53,568 nt of DNA from CAZYPH01 sp964649095 (lineage in GTDB: Bacteria; Bdellovibrionota; UBA1018; UBA923). Location of the stretch: the NCBI GenBank assembly GCA_964649095.1, contig CAZYPH010000002.1:1-53568 (forward strand). The letters are read 5' to 3'. The position numbers and the translations under genes were made by a program. Below the pieces are notes generated by a model. That model was not told where the DNA came from. It did no database searches and saw only the letters and a program-made list of their open reading frames with translations. This document shows, piece after piece, positions 32,891 to 42,163 of this stretch (the first letter of the stretch is position 1; every line of letters begins with the position of its first letter).

Positions 32891-34102
32891 ATGTTCATAT
32901 TTTCGAGAGAACGAGCGAGAGAAAAATTTCCAAAAAAGAGTCAGAAAATCGGACTCGCAATTGTGTTCACAATTGCTTGGCTCCCAAATCCACTAGCCTT
33001 TGGCAATGATGCGGCGACGGTACGCCAACAGGGTGTGCAAGAGAGTGCAACGCGCACAAAATTAGACTCTGAAGCCGAGACCAATCGCAATGTCGATGGC
33101 GTAGCCCATCAAAATGCCGCTGAAATGCGGCGCAGTGCGGGTTTTGAGCCTGTGAGTCCTGATTCGTTAACTTCAATTCGATTAGAGTGTGAGACGCGTG
33201 AGCCCGCCACGTTAGAACGTCTTTCGTGCAATGGTCCGGTTGGGCGCGGACTGGTAGCGAGTATTGAAGATGCGGTTAAACGTCAGCTCGCTGTTGAAAA
33301 TCGAAATACGTATCATGGTATCAGAACCGACTATACTGGTGGATTGAGTGCGGTGAGTGGTACCCCGGTGTGTAATATTTCAAAGGGTGAAGAGACGAGA
33401 AACTATCGTAACCAGACCTGTGGCGACTACTGCAACATGGAGATTGATATCGGGCTTTTAGGCGCGGATATTCGCTTTAACGATCGCAACGATGGCTGTT
33501 CTTGGGAGTATAGTCAGATTCGTGGCGCTTGGGTACAGATTCTAAATTACTACAAAGACGTCAAACTAGCCGAAGTGCGCGGGCGCACGGTTTCGTTAAT
33601 CGACATTGAGGGTGAACGCCCCTGTAAACAAGTCGCTGCCGATTACGTGACGGCGCAAAATGCGTTGCAGCGGTTCTACCGAACCGCCGAGTCGAATCTC
33701 ACCAATCAGGGTTTTACGGCACAACAAATTGCGACCATGCAGTGCAATCGTGCTTCGCAAGACAGTGACCATGCCCTTTGTCATATTCAACAGGCGAACC
33801 GGCACTTGGTGTCGCTCGCGGCAAAAGTAGTCGGGTGTGAAATACGTTGGGCGGCCACGAAAACCTACAATCAATATTTCTCTGACCCAACACAGGTTAT
33901 TTCAGCTGCGCAGCAAGAGATTCAGCCGCGTTGTGCAGGCTGTGAAGACTGTATTGACGATTCGGGACGCGCCGACGAATCGTGCAACAACTCCAAACGT
34001 TCACAATGTGCGCGGCGTTGTTACATTAGCCAAATCCATCAGTTTTTTAAAAATCGTTTGCGGTCTTATGCGAACACTTCGGCGGTGGAACGAAATGAAT
34101 AA
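32891..34102 (+). CDS. Secreted Cys-rich protein of unknown function
   Basis: 403 aa. Basic N-terminus then a hydrophobic stretch (IGLAIVFTIAWLPNPLAFG) suggests export. The mature part has about 20 cysteines in pairs (QTCGDYCNME, RCAGCEDCIDD, SQCARRCYI), which suggests disulfide bonds in the periplasm or outside. No known domain recognised. Ends 8 bp into the next gene (ATGAATAA overlap), so the two are coupled. First of a plus-strand run reaching to 43.5 kb. Confidence 0.7.
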   Translation: MFIFSRERAREKFPKKSQKIGLAIVFTIAWLPNPLAFGNDAATVRQQGVQESATRTKLDSEAETNRNVDGVAHQNAAEMRRSAGFEPVSPDSLTSIRLECETREPATLERLSCNGPVGRGLVASIEDAVKRQLAVENRNTYHGIRTDYTGGLSAVSGTPVCNISKGEETRNYRNQTCGDYCNMEIDIGLLGADIRFNDRNDGCSWEYSQIRGAWVQILNYYKDVKLAEVRGRTVSLIDIEGERPCKQVAADYVTAQNALQRFYRTAESNLTNQGFTAQQIATMQCNRASQDSDHALCHIQQANRHLVSLAAKVVGCEIRWAATKTYNQYFSDPTQVISAAQQEIQPRCAGCEDCIDDSGRADESCNNSKRSQCARRCYISQIHQFFKNRLRSYANTSAVERNE

Positions 34103-35294
34103 GCTGTTGCTGGTGCTAAGTTCATTAATTTTTATCTCAAGTGTGTTTGGTAGTACTGACGACAATGAATATGGGCATGTCGCGCTCTGCGCGCCCTGTT
34201 TAATAACGGCCGCGGGGGCGGATCCTGCGCAATGTCCAGGTTCCACTTGCCGGGGAACTCTAATTAAGGCTTTGCCTCAGATGCTAGACGAAGATGGGGA
34301 CCCTATGACAGATGATCGATGGATTCGGGTGAGCGATCCTGCAAATCGACAAATGGCCTCGGCGATTCTTTCCCCAGGAGCCGCCTGTCCGTTGCACCAG
34401 GTTGCTCTTGACGCCGAGATTACGCGGGTGTTGGCCACTCGTAACACTGTTCAGCTAGCTCAGTTTGCTGCGGCACATGGTTTGACATTGATGTTTGAGA
34501 GCGAAGTGAACGAATTTTGTAAGAACATCAGTCAACCATTCCAGACTCTTATCCAGAATGTATGGCTTACCCTCCCCTCTAGCCGCCAAGCCGCCCGCCA
34601 AGCCGGTTGTTTTGCCGACCCCACACCGGGGCCGCAGTCTACGGGCGTTATTGATGGCAACAGCATTGCGGAAAGCATCAATGCCGCGGCGGTCATGTTA
34701 GGTGGGCCGGGTGCGTTTGATCCGGCGCGACCAAGGCCTGTGGCGAATCGTAACACGAGTTCTAATTCCGCTACTGCGATGACGCGACCACCGAATGGAG
34801 TTGGTGGGGGCTCGCCGCAGGGTAATGGCTCGGGGCCTACGTCGGGTTCGGGCGCGCCGCCCACGGGTTTTTCTATGCCCACACCGACTCTTGCAGACGG
34901 TTCTTCCGGTGGGGGCTCGTCGAATACGACAGACTCCGGGTTGAATGCGTCGTTGCCATCCGACGGCAAAAAAACCGATGACCCCGCTATGGAAGACTCC
35001 TCAGAGCAGCTTGCCGCTGTCGATAACGCGTCGTCGTTTGGTGCCGCATCTCAGGGCAGTGGCCGTGGCGGCGCGGGGGGGAGTAATCCGCTATCCGGCA
35101 TGAGCGACCTGTTGGGTAGTTTGACCGGGAAAAAAGGCGATGGCGACCAATCGAACGGCTCGGCGTCGAATGTAAATTTTGGAACGCGAGCGCCTGCTGC
35201 GGCGCCCGGAGCCACGGATCCCGAGGTCTATCTACAGCGCAATTCTAAACTCAATCTGTTCGAAATCATCCATGAGCGGATGCAGCGCTTCTAA
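34095..35294 (+). CDS. Secreted Cys-rich protein with low-complexity tail
   Basis: 399 aa from the ATG at 34095, which overlaps the preceding stop by 8 bp and has GGTGGAA upstream; frame-open sequence before it is not used. Signal peptide (LLLVLSSLIFISSVFG), then a Cys-containing N-terminal domain (HVALCAPCLITAAGADPAQC, STCRGTL) and, from about residue 200, a long Gly/Ser/Pro/Asn/Thr-rich region of low complexity, ending with a short charged helix. Probably exported, perhaps surface-exposed. No family recognised; paired with the Cys-rich gene before it. Confidence 0.72.
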   Translation: MNKLLLVLSSLIFISSVFGSTDDNEYGHVALCAPCLITAAGADPAQCPGSTCRGTLIKALPQMLDEDGDPMTDDRWIRVSDPANRQMASAILSPGAACPLHQVALDAEITRVLATRNTVQLAQFAAAHGLTLMFESEVNEFCKNISQPFQTLIQNVWLTLPSSRQAARQAGCFADPTPGPQSTGVIDGNSIAESINAAAVMLGGPGAFDPARPRPVANRNTSSNSATAMTRPPNGVGGGSPQGNGSGPTSGSGAPPTGFSMPTPTLADGSSGGGSSNTTDSGLNASLPSDGKKTDDPAMEDSSEQLAAVDNASSFGAASQGSGRGGAGGSNPLSGMSDLLGSLTGKKGDGDQSNGSASNVNFGTRAPAAAPGATDPEVYLQRNSKLNLFEIIHERMQRF

Positions 35295-35349
35295 AGCTCT
35301 AGTAAAAATGTAAGTTATTACAATAAATTAACTAGCCTCATTCTATTTG

Positions 35350-35376
35350 TTGATTAAATTGATCGGTTGATATAAA
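35350..35376 (+). promoter_or_regulatory. Possible promoter of the envelope-machine gene cluster
   Basis: TTGATT (35350-35355), 15-bp spacer, TATAAA (35371-35376), followed by the barrel gene at 35402. The spacer is shorter than ideal, so this is tentative. Confidence 0.3.
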
Positions 35377-35401
35377 CATGGTGCGTCATTTGAGGTGAAT
35401 C

Positions 35402-36127
35402 ATGAACCGATCAATTATGTCAGTTATTCAGATTTCTAAAAAAGCAACTGTCCTCGCCGCTGGTTTTTTATTTTCGGCGCTTTCGGCTACTACCTCGTGG
35501 AGTGCGCCTGCCCAAGCCGAGCCGGCAACCACCGAAGTCTCTGCCAATGTTTTGCAGTCGGATATCAACTACGGCGAATTGTATTTGGTTCAGAAAAAAT
35601 ACATGCCTGAAAAATTGTGGATGACCACATTGCAGTACGCGTACGGCTTTTCAAATCCCTACGTTGGTATTCACGGCATGCAGCTTAATGTCGGCCGCCA
35701 GATTGGCCAATTTGTTCGTTTGAGTTTGCAACCTGGTTACTACAAAACTACGGATAAAGACGTCGCCTATAATATAGCAAAAGAACTATCTAGTGATCGC
35801 ATCACAGTAAATGCCTACAAACCCCAGTATGACATGTTTTTTAATGTCGGTATTACGCCTCTGACGGGTCTACTTAGTTTCTTCAATTCTTCTACCGTAC
35901 ATTTTGATTTGGTGATGGGCCTTGGTGGCGGTGCTTCAAAGTATAGCAATTCACCATCGCTTAACCCGGCTATTCGCCTATTTATTATGCCAGAAATTAT
36001 GATTTCAGATTCGATTGGTATTACGACTGGTATTCAATCGACGTTTGAGCGTTTTTCAAACGGCCGAGCTACCGATGGATTTGATAATCGTGTGGATATC
36101 GCCTTCGGAATCGTGGGTCGATTATAA
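35402..36127 (+). CDS. Outer-membrane beta-barrel protein
   Basis: 241 aa. Signal peptide (KKATVLAAGFLFSALSATTSWSA cleaved near AQAEP) followed by a set of amphipathic strands (LWMTTLQYAYGFSNPYVG, VRLSLQPGYYKTTD, VHFDLVMGLGGGASKY) and a C-terminal strand ending GIVGRL. It resembles the outer-membrane barrel subunits that accompany ExbBD/TonB-like motors in Glt/Agl clusters (GltA/B/H type). First gene of a tight eight-gene plus-strand cluster through 43525. Confidence 0.75.
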   Translation: MNRSIMSVIQISKKATVLAAGFLFSALSATTSWSAPAQAEPATTEVSANVLQSDINYGELYLVQKKYMPEKLWMTTLQYAYGFSNPYVGIHGMQLNVGRQIGQFVRLSLQPGYYKTTDKDVAYNIAKELSSDRITVNAYKPQYDMFFNVGITPLTGLLSFFNSSTVHFDLVMGLGGGASKYSNSPSLNPAIRLFIMPEIMISDSIGITTGIQSTFERFSNGRATDGFDNRVDIAFGIVGRL

Positions 36128-36139
36128 GTGGTTTTTTGT

Positions 36140-36874
36140 ATGAGTAATAAATATAAAAAAATATATATATTTTCTATTGCTCTAATCGCCTTACTTTCGC
36201 TGTTAAATACTAGGCTGTGTCGTGCGGCCAAATCTGGTGAAGAAGTAGATGTGCAATCGTTTCAGCTAGCCGAGAAGGCTTTCAAAGAACAAAAATTCGA
36301 TGAGGCGTTGAAAAACTACGAGTTGGTGTCGACAGACTCTAGCAGTTTTCTAAAAGCCTTCAGTGGTTCGATGAAAGCAGCTTATTTAGTCAAATCTTGG
36401 GATCGCTTTTTTGGCCTAGCCAACTACTATCGCAAGAATCTTTTAACGAAACACTTCGATACGGATCTCTTGTTGTTAGAAACACTAGCTCTTACAAAAC
36501 ACTGTCAGTTCGAAGCTGCTGCGCAGACAATGGCGTTTTCACGCGCCTTAACAAAGGCGCTTTTAGAGAATAATGCGAACGTAGCCCAGGTTCGCGATCA
36601 AGCGGTTAAACAAATGTCAGAGGCAACACTCAAGGCTAGCTTACAAAAGTTTAGTGCGCAGCTCGAGACCTCAGAAGACCTTTTAGTGTTACAAGAAAAA
36701 CTTCCCGGCCGCGTAAAAACAAATGAATCCCAGTTGAAGTTGAATTTTTTTCGCACCACCAATCAGTGGAGTTTACCAAAAGACGCTCGCGCTGATGTGA
36801 TTTCGCGTACGGCACTCCACCCACGAGTTTTGCGTGTGTACGTTAAAAATGAATGTAAAGGGCAGTCATCATGA
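36140..36874 (+). CDS. TPR-like envelope protein
   Basis: 244 aa from ATG 36140; GTG 36128 is in frame too. The N-terminal hydrophobic segment (IYIFSIALIALLSLLNTRL) suggests export to the periplasm. An imperfect TPR pair (FQLAEKAFKEQKFDEALKNY ... KAFSGSMKAAYLVK) follows; the rest is helical. The gene start and stop both fit tightly with neighbours, its stop overlapping the next start (ATGA). Role unknown; probably a periplasmic scaffold in the envelope complex. Confidence 0.65.
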   Translation: MSNKYKKIYIFSIALIALLSLLNTRLCRAAKSGEEVDVQSFQLAEKAFKEQKFDEALKNYELVSTDSSSFLKAFSGSMKAAYLVKSWDRFFGLANYYRKNLLTKHFDTDLLLLETLALTKHCQFEAAAQTMAFSRALTKALLENNANVAQVRDQAVKQMSEATLKASLQKFSAQLETSEDLLVLQEKLPGRVKTNESQLKLNFFRTTNQWSLPKDARADVISRTALHPRVLRVYVKNECKGQSS

Positions 36875-39414
36875 GTCGTGTGACCGTACCAAAACAGATT
36901 TTATTTGTTGCTCTCAGTGTACTACTGAACGCAGGTTTTTTTTCTACTACGCAGGCCTCTGCCAAAAAGACGGCTGAAGACGCTGCTAACAGCTTATTAG
37001 CCCGCGCCCACAAGCGTAATTCCGTATTGCGCGCGATGTCTTATTTTTCTTTAAACGAAAAAGAAAAGGCGTATGCGTTGTTAGAAGAAACTTTCGCTAA
37101 CGACGAACACGATAAAGGCGAAGCTGCGTTGATACTAGCTTACGCCGACAATCGATTTCTTAAAAAACACAAACGCCATTTCTACGCGCATTATGCGCAC
37201 GGCAATCAAGATATTGCGTCGCAACCGAAAGAGTTGAACTCTCTTTTACGAATCGTTGCTGATGGTTATTTTGAAGATTCTAATTTGATCGCTGCTAGCG
37301 CTGCGTACGATCGTTTATCACGGTCGAGCGATCCTGAAGATGTTGACTACGCACAATACAAAATGGGGTGGGTCGATATTAACCAAAAAGACCCATCGAG
37401 TGCATTCTCGCGCTGGTTTGAGCGTTTGGAGTCCGGCAAAAGCCGCACGCAAGGTTTACGTCGAATCTTGATTCAAGATTTAGGTCGAGCGTGGGCCGAG
37501 AGTTATCCGGTGTCTGACGATCAAACGAAAAAAGTTTTAAGTCTTTCTATGAACGATACCGAGCGCCAGGCCTTTTTTGACGGTGTTATTGCTGGTTTAA
37601 AACGTTATCAAAATTTAAATCATTTAGTAGAGTTCCGTACCCAGTTGCAACGCACGCAGTTTGCAAAACCTGTGATTACGCGTGCGGTGGATATGGGTGT
37701 GGGGTTGGGTGAAGATCCATGTTCGATTGTAAATTGGTTTGAGAAGGGCGCCGTAGGTAGCACGGCTTGGGTTGATCCGCGTGATATCGGCACTGAGGCC
37801 TTGCTACCGCGTTTTAACGCTTGTTTTAAACACGTTAAGGCAAAGCAGTCGGACGCGTGGAAGACTTCACCAATGGCCACAAAACTTAGTAATCTCTATG
37901 GAGCTATTGAACTCCAAGGCATGTATCGTTGGCCGCGCGCCGCGTTTTGGTATGAGTTGGGTAAACACGATGCTTCATGTTTAGAGTTTTTGACATTGGC
38001 GCGCGAAGCAAAACTCGCGAATTCGTCAGTCGAGGCGGAGCAGTTTAAGCCAGAGGCCGCACAGTCTTTATTTGATGCCTGTAAAACAGTTGTAGCTACG
38101 AATACAAAAATCCACGCGCCGATGGCGCAGTTTTTCGAAGACTACTTGTCGCCTGTATTTTTCGGGATTGGCGAAAAAGCGCCATTTAATAAACCTGCCA
38201 TTGAAATGTTAGCCGTAGCGCCGGTTAAGACATTAGTACTTTCTAATATATTGCAGCGGCCAGACGTTTATCGAAAATCAATTTTTGTGCCAGTGATTGT
38301 CGAATCCTTAACCGAGGCGCAACGAGTCGAGTCGGGTGAGTCGTTATTGTCGCAGTTTGCTGAAAAACCACTCAACACGATAGGGGCTCAAAGTCAGACC
38401 TCTGCGAATGCTGTTTGGATCGAAGTATTGCGCTCGCTCGTGCGTACTCAAATTCAAACGAATAATTTTACGAAGGCGTTGGCTCTGTTATCAGAATACG
38501 CACCCGTCACAGCAAAAACGAATTTTGCCGCCGACAAAACAGCCGATGTTTGGATGTTGTTAGCCCTGTCGCTACCAGCTACGGCGCCTGTTGAAGAGCG
38601 TACGAAACTCGAAGCCATTGCGGCTTTGCAGTTGAGTCAGCTCGCGCGTGAATTATCTGCGAAGAAAGCTAATAAAGACGACTCGATTAAGGCCGTAGCG
38701 TTGGCGATGAAGTACGATCGTTTGCTGCCGATTTGGATGAATTGGTTCGTGCTCTACCCTGTGCTTAAAACGGAACCAAACTTAATCACTGAAATCTACC
38801 AGCGTACTTTTGATGTAGTCTTGAAAAGAGAGCCTGCCGGTGTAGAACTTATGCTGGCTTCTCGCCGCGTTTCAGCAAAGGCCTTCAAAGATATTTTGGA
38901 GATTGTTGAGCTTGCTGGGGTCGATACCATCAAAAAAACACACCTCAAACGTCTGCAAACGTTAAAGCTTGATTTTGGTAAGGGTATTGAGCCGACTTTT
39001 ATGAAAGATCTGGCGCACCTGAACACGATTCGTCTATTTGGCGAAAAGTTAGACAACTCAAAACTAGTGTTTAGTGCGAAGCTTCCGAAGCAAATTGAGG
39101 GCCGAGTGAATCAGGTGAAACAACAGCTTGAAATGGTTGGCAAATATGTTTGGTCTGATCGTATTTGGTTACGTTTTGCGCGAGTTTTGGTAGCTCAAAA
39201 TTGTGAAAGTCTGGTCTTGAGATTGCAAGAGGTGAGGTCGCCTAAAGATCTCGATGCAGAGACATTGAACGTTTGGAAAACGCAGTTGGGTAATATTGTG
39301 CAGATGGTGTCGGGTTGGAAGACTGAACTGTTGGCGGATTCTGGTAAAGACACAGTGCAGAGCCAAATAAACACCCCAGCGGGGAATGTTAGCAAGGAGA
39401 CTCTAAGCAATTAG
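36871..39414 (+). CDS. Large repeat-containing periplasmic protein (GltD-like)
   Basis: 847 aa. Signal peptide (KQILFVALSVLLNAGFFSTTQA) and a long helical repeat array resembling TPR/HEAT units across most of the length (e.g. EKAYALLEETFANDEHDKGEA, DVDYAQYKMGWVDINQKDP). In Myxococcus-type gliding clusters a large TPR protein (GltD) is a periplasmic scaffold of the motor complex; the resemblance here is by size, repeat character and neighbours only. Overlaps the previous gene by ATGA and is followed after 10 bp by the next. Confidence 0.7.
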   Translation: MSRVTVPKQILFVALSVLLNAGFFSTTQASAKKTAEDAANSLLARAHKRNSVLRAMSYFSLNEKEKAYALLEETFANDEHDKGEAALILAYADNRFLKKHKRHFYAHYAHGNQDIASQPKELNSLLRIVADGYFEDSNLIAASAAYDRLSRSSDPEDVDYAQYKMGWVDINQKDPSSAFSRWFERLESGKSRTQGLRRILIQDLGRAWAESYPVSDDQTKKVLSLSMNDTERQAFFDGVIAGLKRYQNLNHLVEFRTQLQRTQFAKPVITRAVDMGVGLGEDPCSIVNWFEKGAVGSTAWVDPRDIGTEALLPRFNACFKHVKAKQSDAWKTSPMATKLSNLYGAIELQGMYRWPRAAFWYELGKHDASCLEFLTLAREAKLANSSVEAEQFKPEAAQSLFDACKTVVATNTKIHAPMAQFFEDYLSPVFFGIGEKAPFNKPAIEMLAVAPVKTLVLSNILQRPDVYRKSIFVPVIVESLTEAQRVESGESLLSQFAEKPLNTIGAQSQTSANAVWIEVLRSLVRTQIQTNNFTKALALLSEYAPVTAKTNFAADKTADVWMLLALSLPATAPVEERTKLEAIAALQLSQLARELSAKKANKDDSIKAVALAMKYDRLLPIWMNWFVLYPVLKTEPNLITEIYQRTFDVVLKREPAGVELMLASRRVSAKAFKDILEIVELAGVDTIKKTHLKRLQTLKLDFGKGIEPTFMKDLAHLNTIRLFGEKLDNSKLVFSAKLPKQIEGRVNQVKQQLEMVGKYVWSDRIWLRFARVLVAQNCESLVLRLQEVRSPKDLDAETLNVWKTQLGNIVQMVSGWKTELLADSGKDTVQSQINTPAGNVSKETLSN

Positions 39415-39424
39415 AGACGATGTG

Positions 39425-39745
39425 ATGTGGATAAAAATTAGTAAACATAAAATATTTATAGCTTCTACATTGATGTTGTTGGCGACATCAGTCGATAGTA
39501 TTCATGCCGCAAATAACGCACCAAGTACTACCACTTCAGGCAACGTGATTAACTTAGGTACTGAAGAAATCCAAGGTGAGTTGCGACGGCCCAAAGTAGA
39601 CTGGATCGATTCTCAAAAACGAGTGAAAGCCTGGCTGCCGTTGATTCACGAAAAACAATTCGTGCGATTAGAAGCCGAACTTTTAGGTGTGCCGGCAGTC
39701 AATACAACGGCATCGGTTACAAAAAAGGGGCAAAGCCGTGAATAA
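39425..39745 (+). CDS. Small exported protein, Glt-cluster-associated
   Basis: 106 aa from ATG 39425; GTG 39422 directly precedes it. Signal-like N-terminus (IFIASTLMLLATSVDSIHA), then a short segment with GELRRPKVDWID, a pattern I recall from small proteins next to ExbB-type motor genes, then a polar end. Its stop overlaps the GTG start of the next gene by 8 bp. Function unknown. Confidence 0.6.
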   Translation: MWIKISKHKIFIASTLMLLATSVDSIHAANNAPSTTTSGNVINLGTEEIQGELRRPKVDWIDSQKRVKAWLPLIHEKQFVRLEAELLGVPAVNTTASVTKKGQSRE

Positions 39746-41048
39746 CATCATTTTGACCCGTGTTTTAGATTCTATAAAAGGTCCGTATCAGCAAAAATTT
39801 CCCGCGGCGCTTGTCGTTCAAAATGATGGGTCTACTGCAGTAAATTTGCATTCGGAAAAAAAATCATTTTCACTTCAAGAGGCCAAACAAGGCATTTCTA
39901 TTTCGGGTTGCACGGTAACTGTTGACGGTACAACCATGATCGTTGCATTCGCGCCCGCATTGCTAAATGCCACTGACTTTAGGGCTATCGAAGTATTTTC
40001 AGGAATTGGTTACAAAGCTATCGTCGACGCGTCGTTCGGGGCCGCTGAATTTGGTGCGATACAACTGACGTTAAAAAGCTCAGATGTTTTGCGAATAAAA
40101 ATGGCGAATGGCTCGACAATAATTCGTCAGCAAGACGAAGGTGGCACTAGTTTTTTCACGCTTCCAACAAAACAAGACTGGGTTGATTTTGTTCAGTGGT
40201 GCAAACTTGTTGGTGGTTCGGGTGCGTTGCATATTGCTGCTATTTCAATTTTATTATTTTTCCAAAGCATTCAAATGCCTTGGCAAAAAGAAGAACCGAA
40301 AGGTGCCGAGATTTTAACCGAGGTTGAAGTGTTAGATCGTAAGGCCTTAGATTTTTCGGGCGAAAAATTGAAAGTATCTCAAGAAGAAATGACGGAACAA
40401 AAGCCAACCGAAATGGGCGCTGCTAATGCCTCAAAAGCGGCCAGTGCTGCGGCTCAACGAGCGCAGGCTCGCACAGCTAGAGCCAATGCTCGTGCGCAAG
40501 CGGTAGCATCAGGATTGAAATCATTATTATCTGACATGGGTACGTTAGCCGTAGGTGCCGCTGTAGACGGCCCTGTACGTGCCGGTGTGCAGCAAGAGGC
40601 CACAGGTAAGACGGTTGACAGTTTAGTGAATAAGTTGGGCACCAACAAAGGCACTACGGTCGCTAGCGGTTTGATGAAAAGTGGCTCGGGTTACCACCGC
40701 GTTGGTAACGGCATGGGTTGGACGGTGTACGGCAACGCCAACGGCACAACCGAAGCAGATATCGATGTTTTAAATAGCTTCTTTAGAGCGTTAAAAAACC
40801 CAATGACACGTTGTTATGAAGACGCCATGTTGTTGGATGCTGATTTTAGCGTCATTGGTCAGTTTGCTGTGAAAATCACAGGCTCAGGTGGTCTCAATAA
40901 TATTCAGGTGCAGTACACGGGCAATACCTCGCCCAAGGCTGAGCAAGCGTTAACAGGTTGTCTCACCAGTCTACTTTCCAAGGCCAACGGATTGCCGACG
41001 AAGTTAGCGGGCAAAGAAATTCGATTTGAAAAAGTATTTAAGAACTAA
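39738..41048 (+). CDS. TonB/AgmX-like energy transducer
   Basis: 436 aa from GTG 39738 (AAGGGG 8 nt upstream). Cytoplasmic N-terminal domain, one central membrane helix (GALHIAAISILLFFQSIQM, about residues 165-185), an Ala/Lys/Gln-rich periplasmic stalk, a Gly/Thr-rich part, and a C-terminal AgmX/PglI-like domain (TRCYEDAMLLDADFSVIGQF ... LTGCLTSLLSKANG). This architecture fits a TonB-type arm that carries energy from the ExbBD-type motor next door to the outer membrane, as GltG-like proteins do in Myxococcus. Family match is moderate. Confidence 0.75.
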   Translation: MNNIILTRVLDSIKGPYQQKFPAALVVQNDGSTAVNLHSEKKSFSLQEAKQGISISGCTVTVDGTTMIVAFAPALLNATDFRAIEVFSGIGYKAIVDASFGAAEFGAIQLTLKSSDVLRIKMANGSTIIRQQDEGGTSFFTLPTKQDWVDFVQWCKLVGGSGALHIAAISILLFFQSIQMPWQKEEPKGAEILTEVEVLDRKALDFSGEKLKVSQEEMTEQKPTEMGAANASKAASAAAQRAQARTARANARAQAVASGLKSLLSDMGTLAVGAAVDGPVRAGVQQEATGKTVDSLVNKLGTNKGTTVASGLMKSGSGYHRVGNGMGWTVYGNANGTTEADIDVLNSFFRALKNPMTRCYEDAMLLDADFSVIGQFAVKITGSGGLNNIQVQYTGNTSPKAEQALTGCLTSLLSKANGLPTKLAGKEIRFEKVFKN

Positions 41049-41075
41049 GTTTTTTAAAATTAAGGAGAAAGCAAA

Positions 41076-41711
41076 ATGGTCGTAGAAAAACTGTCAAAAG
41101 CATTCACTGCAATGGGTGCTGAATGGGTAATGTGGTTAATGATCGGTCTCAGTGTGGTGAGTTTAGCTATCGTTGTTGAGCGTTGGCGCAGTCTCCGCAA
41201 TCAAGAGAAATTAGGCTTGAAGTTGTGGAAAGATTACATCGACGGCTGGATGGCTCGTGGCGGCACGCGCGCCGAGATTCTAGCGAAAGCGAATGAATTA
41301 GCGGCCCAATACCCTTGTTTAGAAGGTGAGTTAGTAAAGCTGTTAGTGAATCAAAAGACAACCGATCGCGAAGAGTTGCAACTCATTGCACAGAGCTTCT
41401 TAGGTAAAGAGCGTTTGTTATTAGAAAAATACATGTCGTTTTTAGGAACGGTAGGTTCTAACGCACCATTTATCGGCTTGTTTGGTACGGTAGTGGGTAT
41501 CATCCACGCGTTTGATATTTTGGGTCAAAGCATGCAAACCGAAGGGGCACAAGTTTTGAGTGGTGCGATTGCAGAAGCACTTGTGGCTACGGGTGTGGGT
41601 CTTATGGTTGCGATTCCAGCGGTAGTAGCATTCAACTATTTTCAGCGCAAAATCCGTATGATTATGGGTCGTGCTGAGAGTTTAGCGAATTATTTACTGA
41701 GTTTGAAATAA
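41076..41711 (+). CDS. MotA/TolQ/ExbB proton-channel protein (AglR-like)
   Basis: 211 aa. Three membrane helices with a large cytoplasmic loop between the first and second: VMWLMIGLSVVSLAIVVERW, then YMSFLGTVGSNAPFIGLFG/TVVGIIHAF and ALVATGVGLMVAIPAVVAFN, the conserved TolQ/ExbB/MotA pattern. Forms the stator of a proton-driven motor with the ExbD/TolR protein 13 bp downstream. Ribosome site AAGGAG. Powers the TonB/AgmX-like arm by inference. Confidence 0.92.
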   Translation: MVVEKLSKAFTAMGAEWVMWLMIGLSVVSLAIVVERWRSLRNQEKLGLKLWKDYIDGWMARGGTRAEILAKANELAAQYPCLEGELVKLLVNQKTTDREELQLIAQSFLGKERLLLEKYMSFLGTVGSNAPFIGLFGTVVGIIHAFDILGQSMQTEGAQVLSGAIAEALVATGVGLMVAIPAVVAFNYFQRKIRMIMGRAESLANYLLSLK

Positions 41712-41724
41712 CCAAGGGGCTTCT

Positions 41725-42150
41725 ATGGCAGGCATGCAATCAAACAATTCCGACGACATGATCACAGGCATCAACGTAACGCCTTTAGTAGACGTCGTTT
41801 TGGTGTTGTTAGTGATTTTTATGATAACCGCACCAGCAATTTATCAGTCTGCTTTAAAAGTAGAACTGCCGAAGGCGGTATCGGGTGAAAAAACAGAACA
41901 CGTAACACTACGTTTTTCTGTTTCTAAAGACGGGCGTATCTCATTGGACAACGAGATCATTACGGCCGAGCAGATTACAGACATTGTAAAGAAGGCGATT
42001 GAAAAAGACTCTTCTGCCAATGCGATCGTTTCTGCGGATTCTTCTGTGCAGCACGGTGCTGTTGTGGGTGTGATCGACTTAGTTAAAGTTGGTGGCATCA
42101 ATAAAATTTCCATCGGCGTAGATAGTTCAGAAGTGAAAAAACAAAAGTAG
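41725..42150 (+). CDS. ExbD/TolR-family protein (AglS-like)
   Basis: 141 aa. One N-terminal membrane helix with the essential proton-carrying Asp at residue 23 in NVTPLVDVVLVLLVIFMITA, then a periplasmic domain (about residues 45-140). AAGGGG precedes the ATG. Partner of the ExbB-type protein just upstream; the pair is the motor of the cluster. Only one ExbD-type gene is present here, whereas Myxococcus has two (AglQ and AglS). Confidence 0.92.
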   Translation: MAGMQSNNSDDMITGINVTPLVDVVLVLLVIFMITAPAIYQSALKVELPKAVSGEKTEHVTLRFSVSKDGRISLDNEIITAEQITDIVKKAIEKDSSANAIVSADSSVQHGAVVGVIDLVKVGGINKISIGVDSSEVKKQK

Positions 42151-42163
42151 TTTAGGGTGATGT

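Noticed and set aside
34532..34969. Long antisense ORF (145 aa) opposite the low-complexity tail of the Cys-rich gene
   Set aside because: GC-rich shadow of a Gly/Ser/Pro tract; no ribosome site or recognisable domain.
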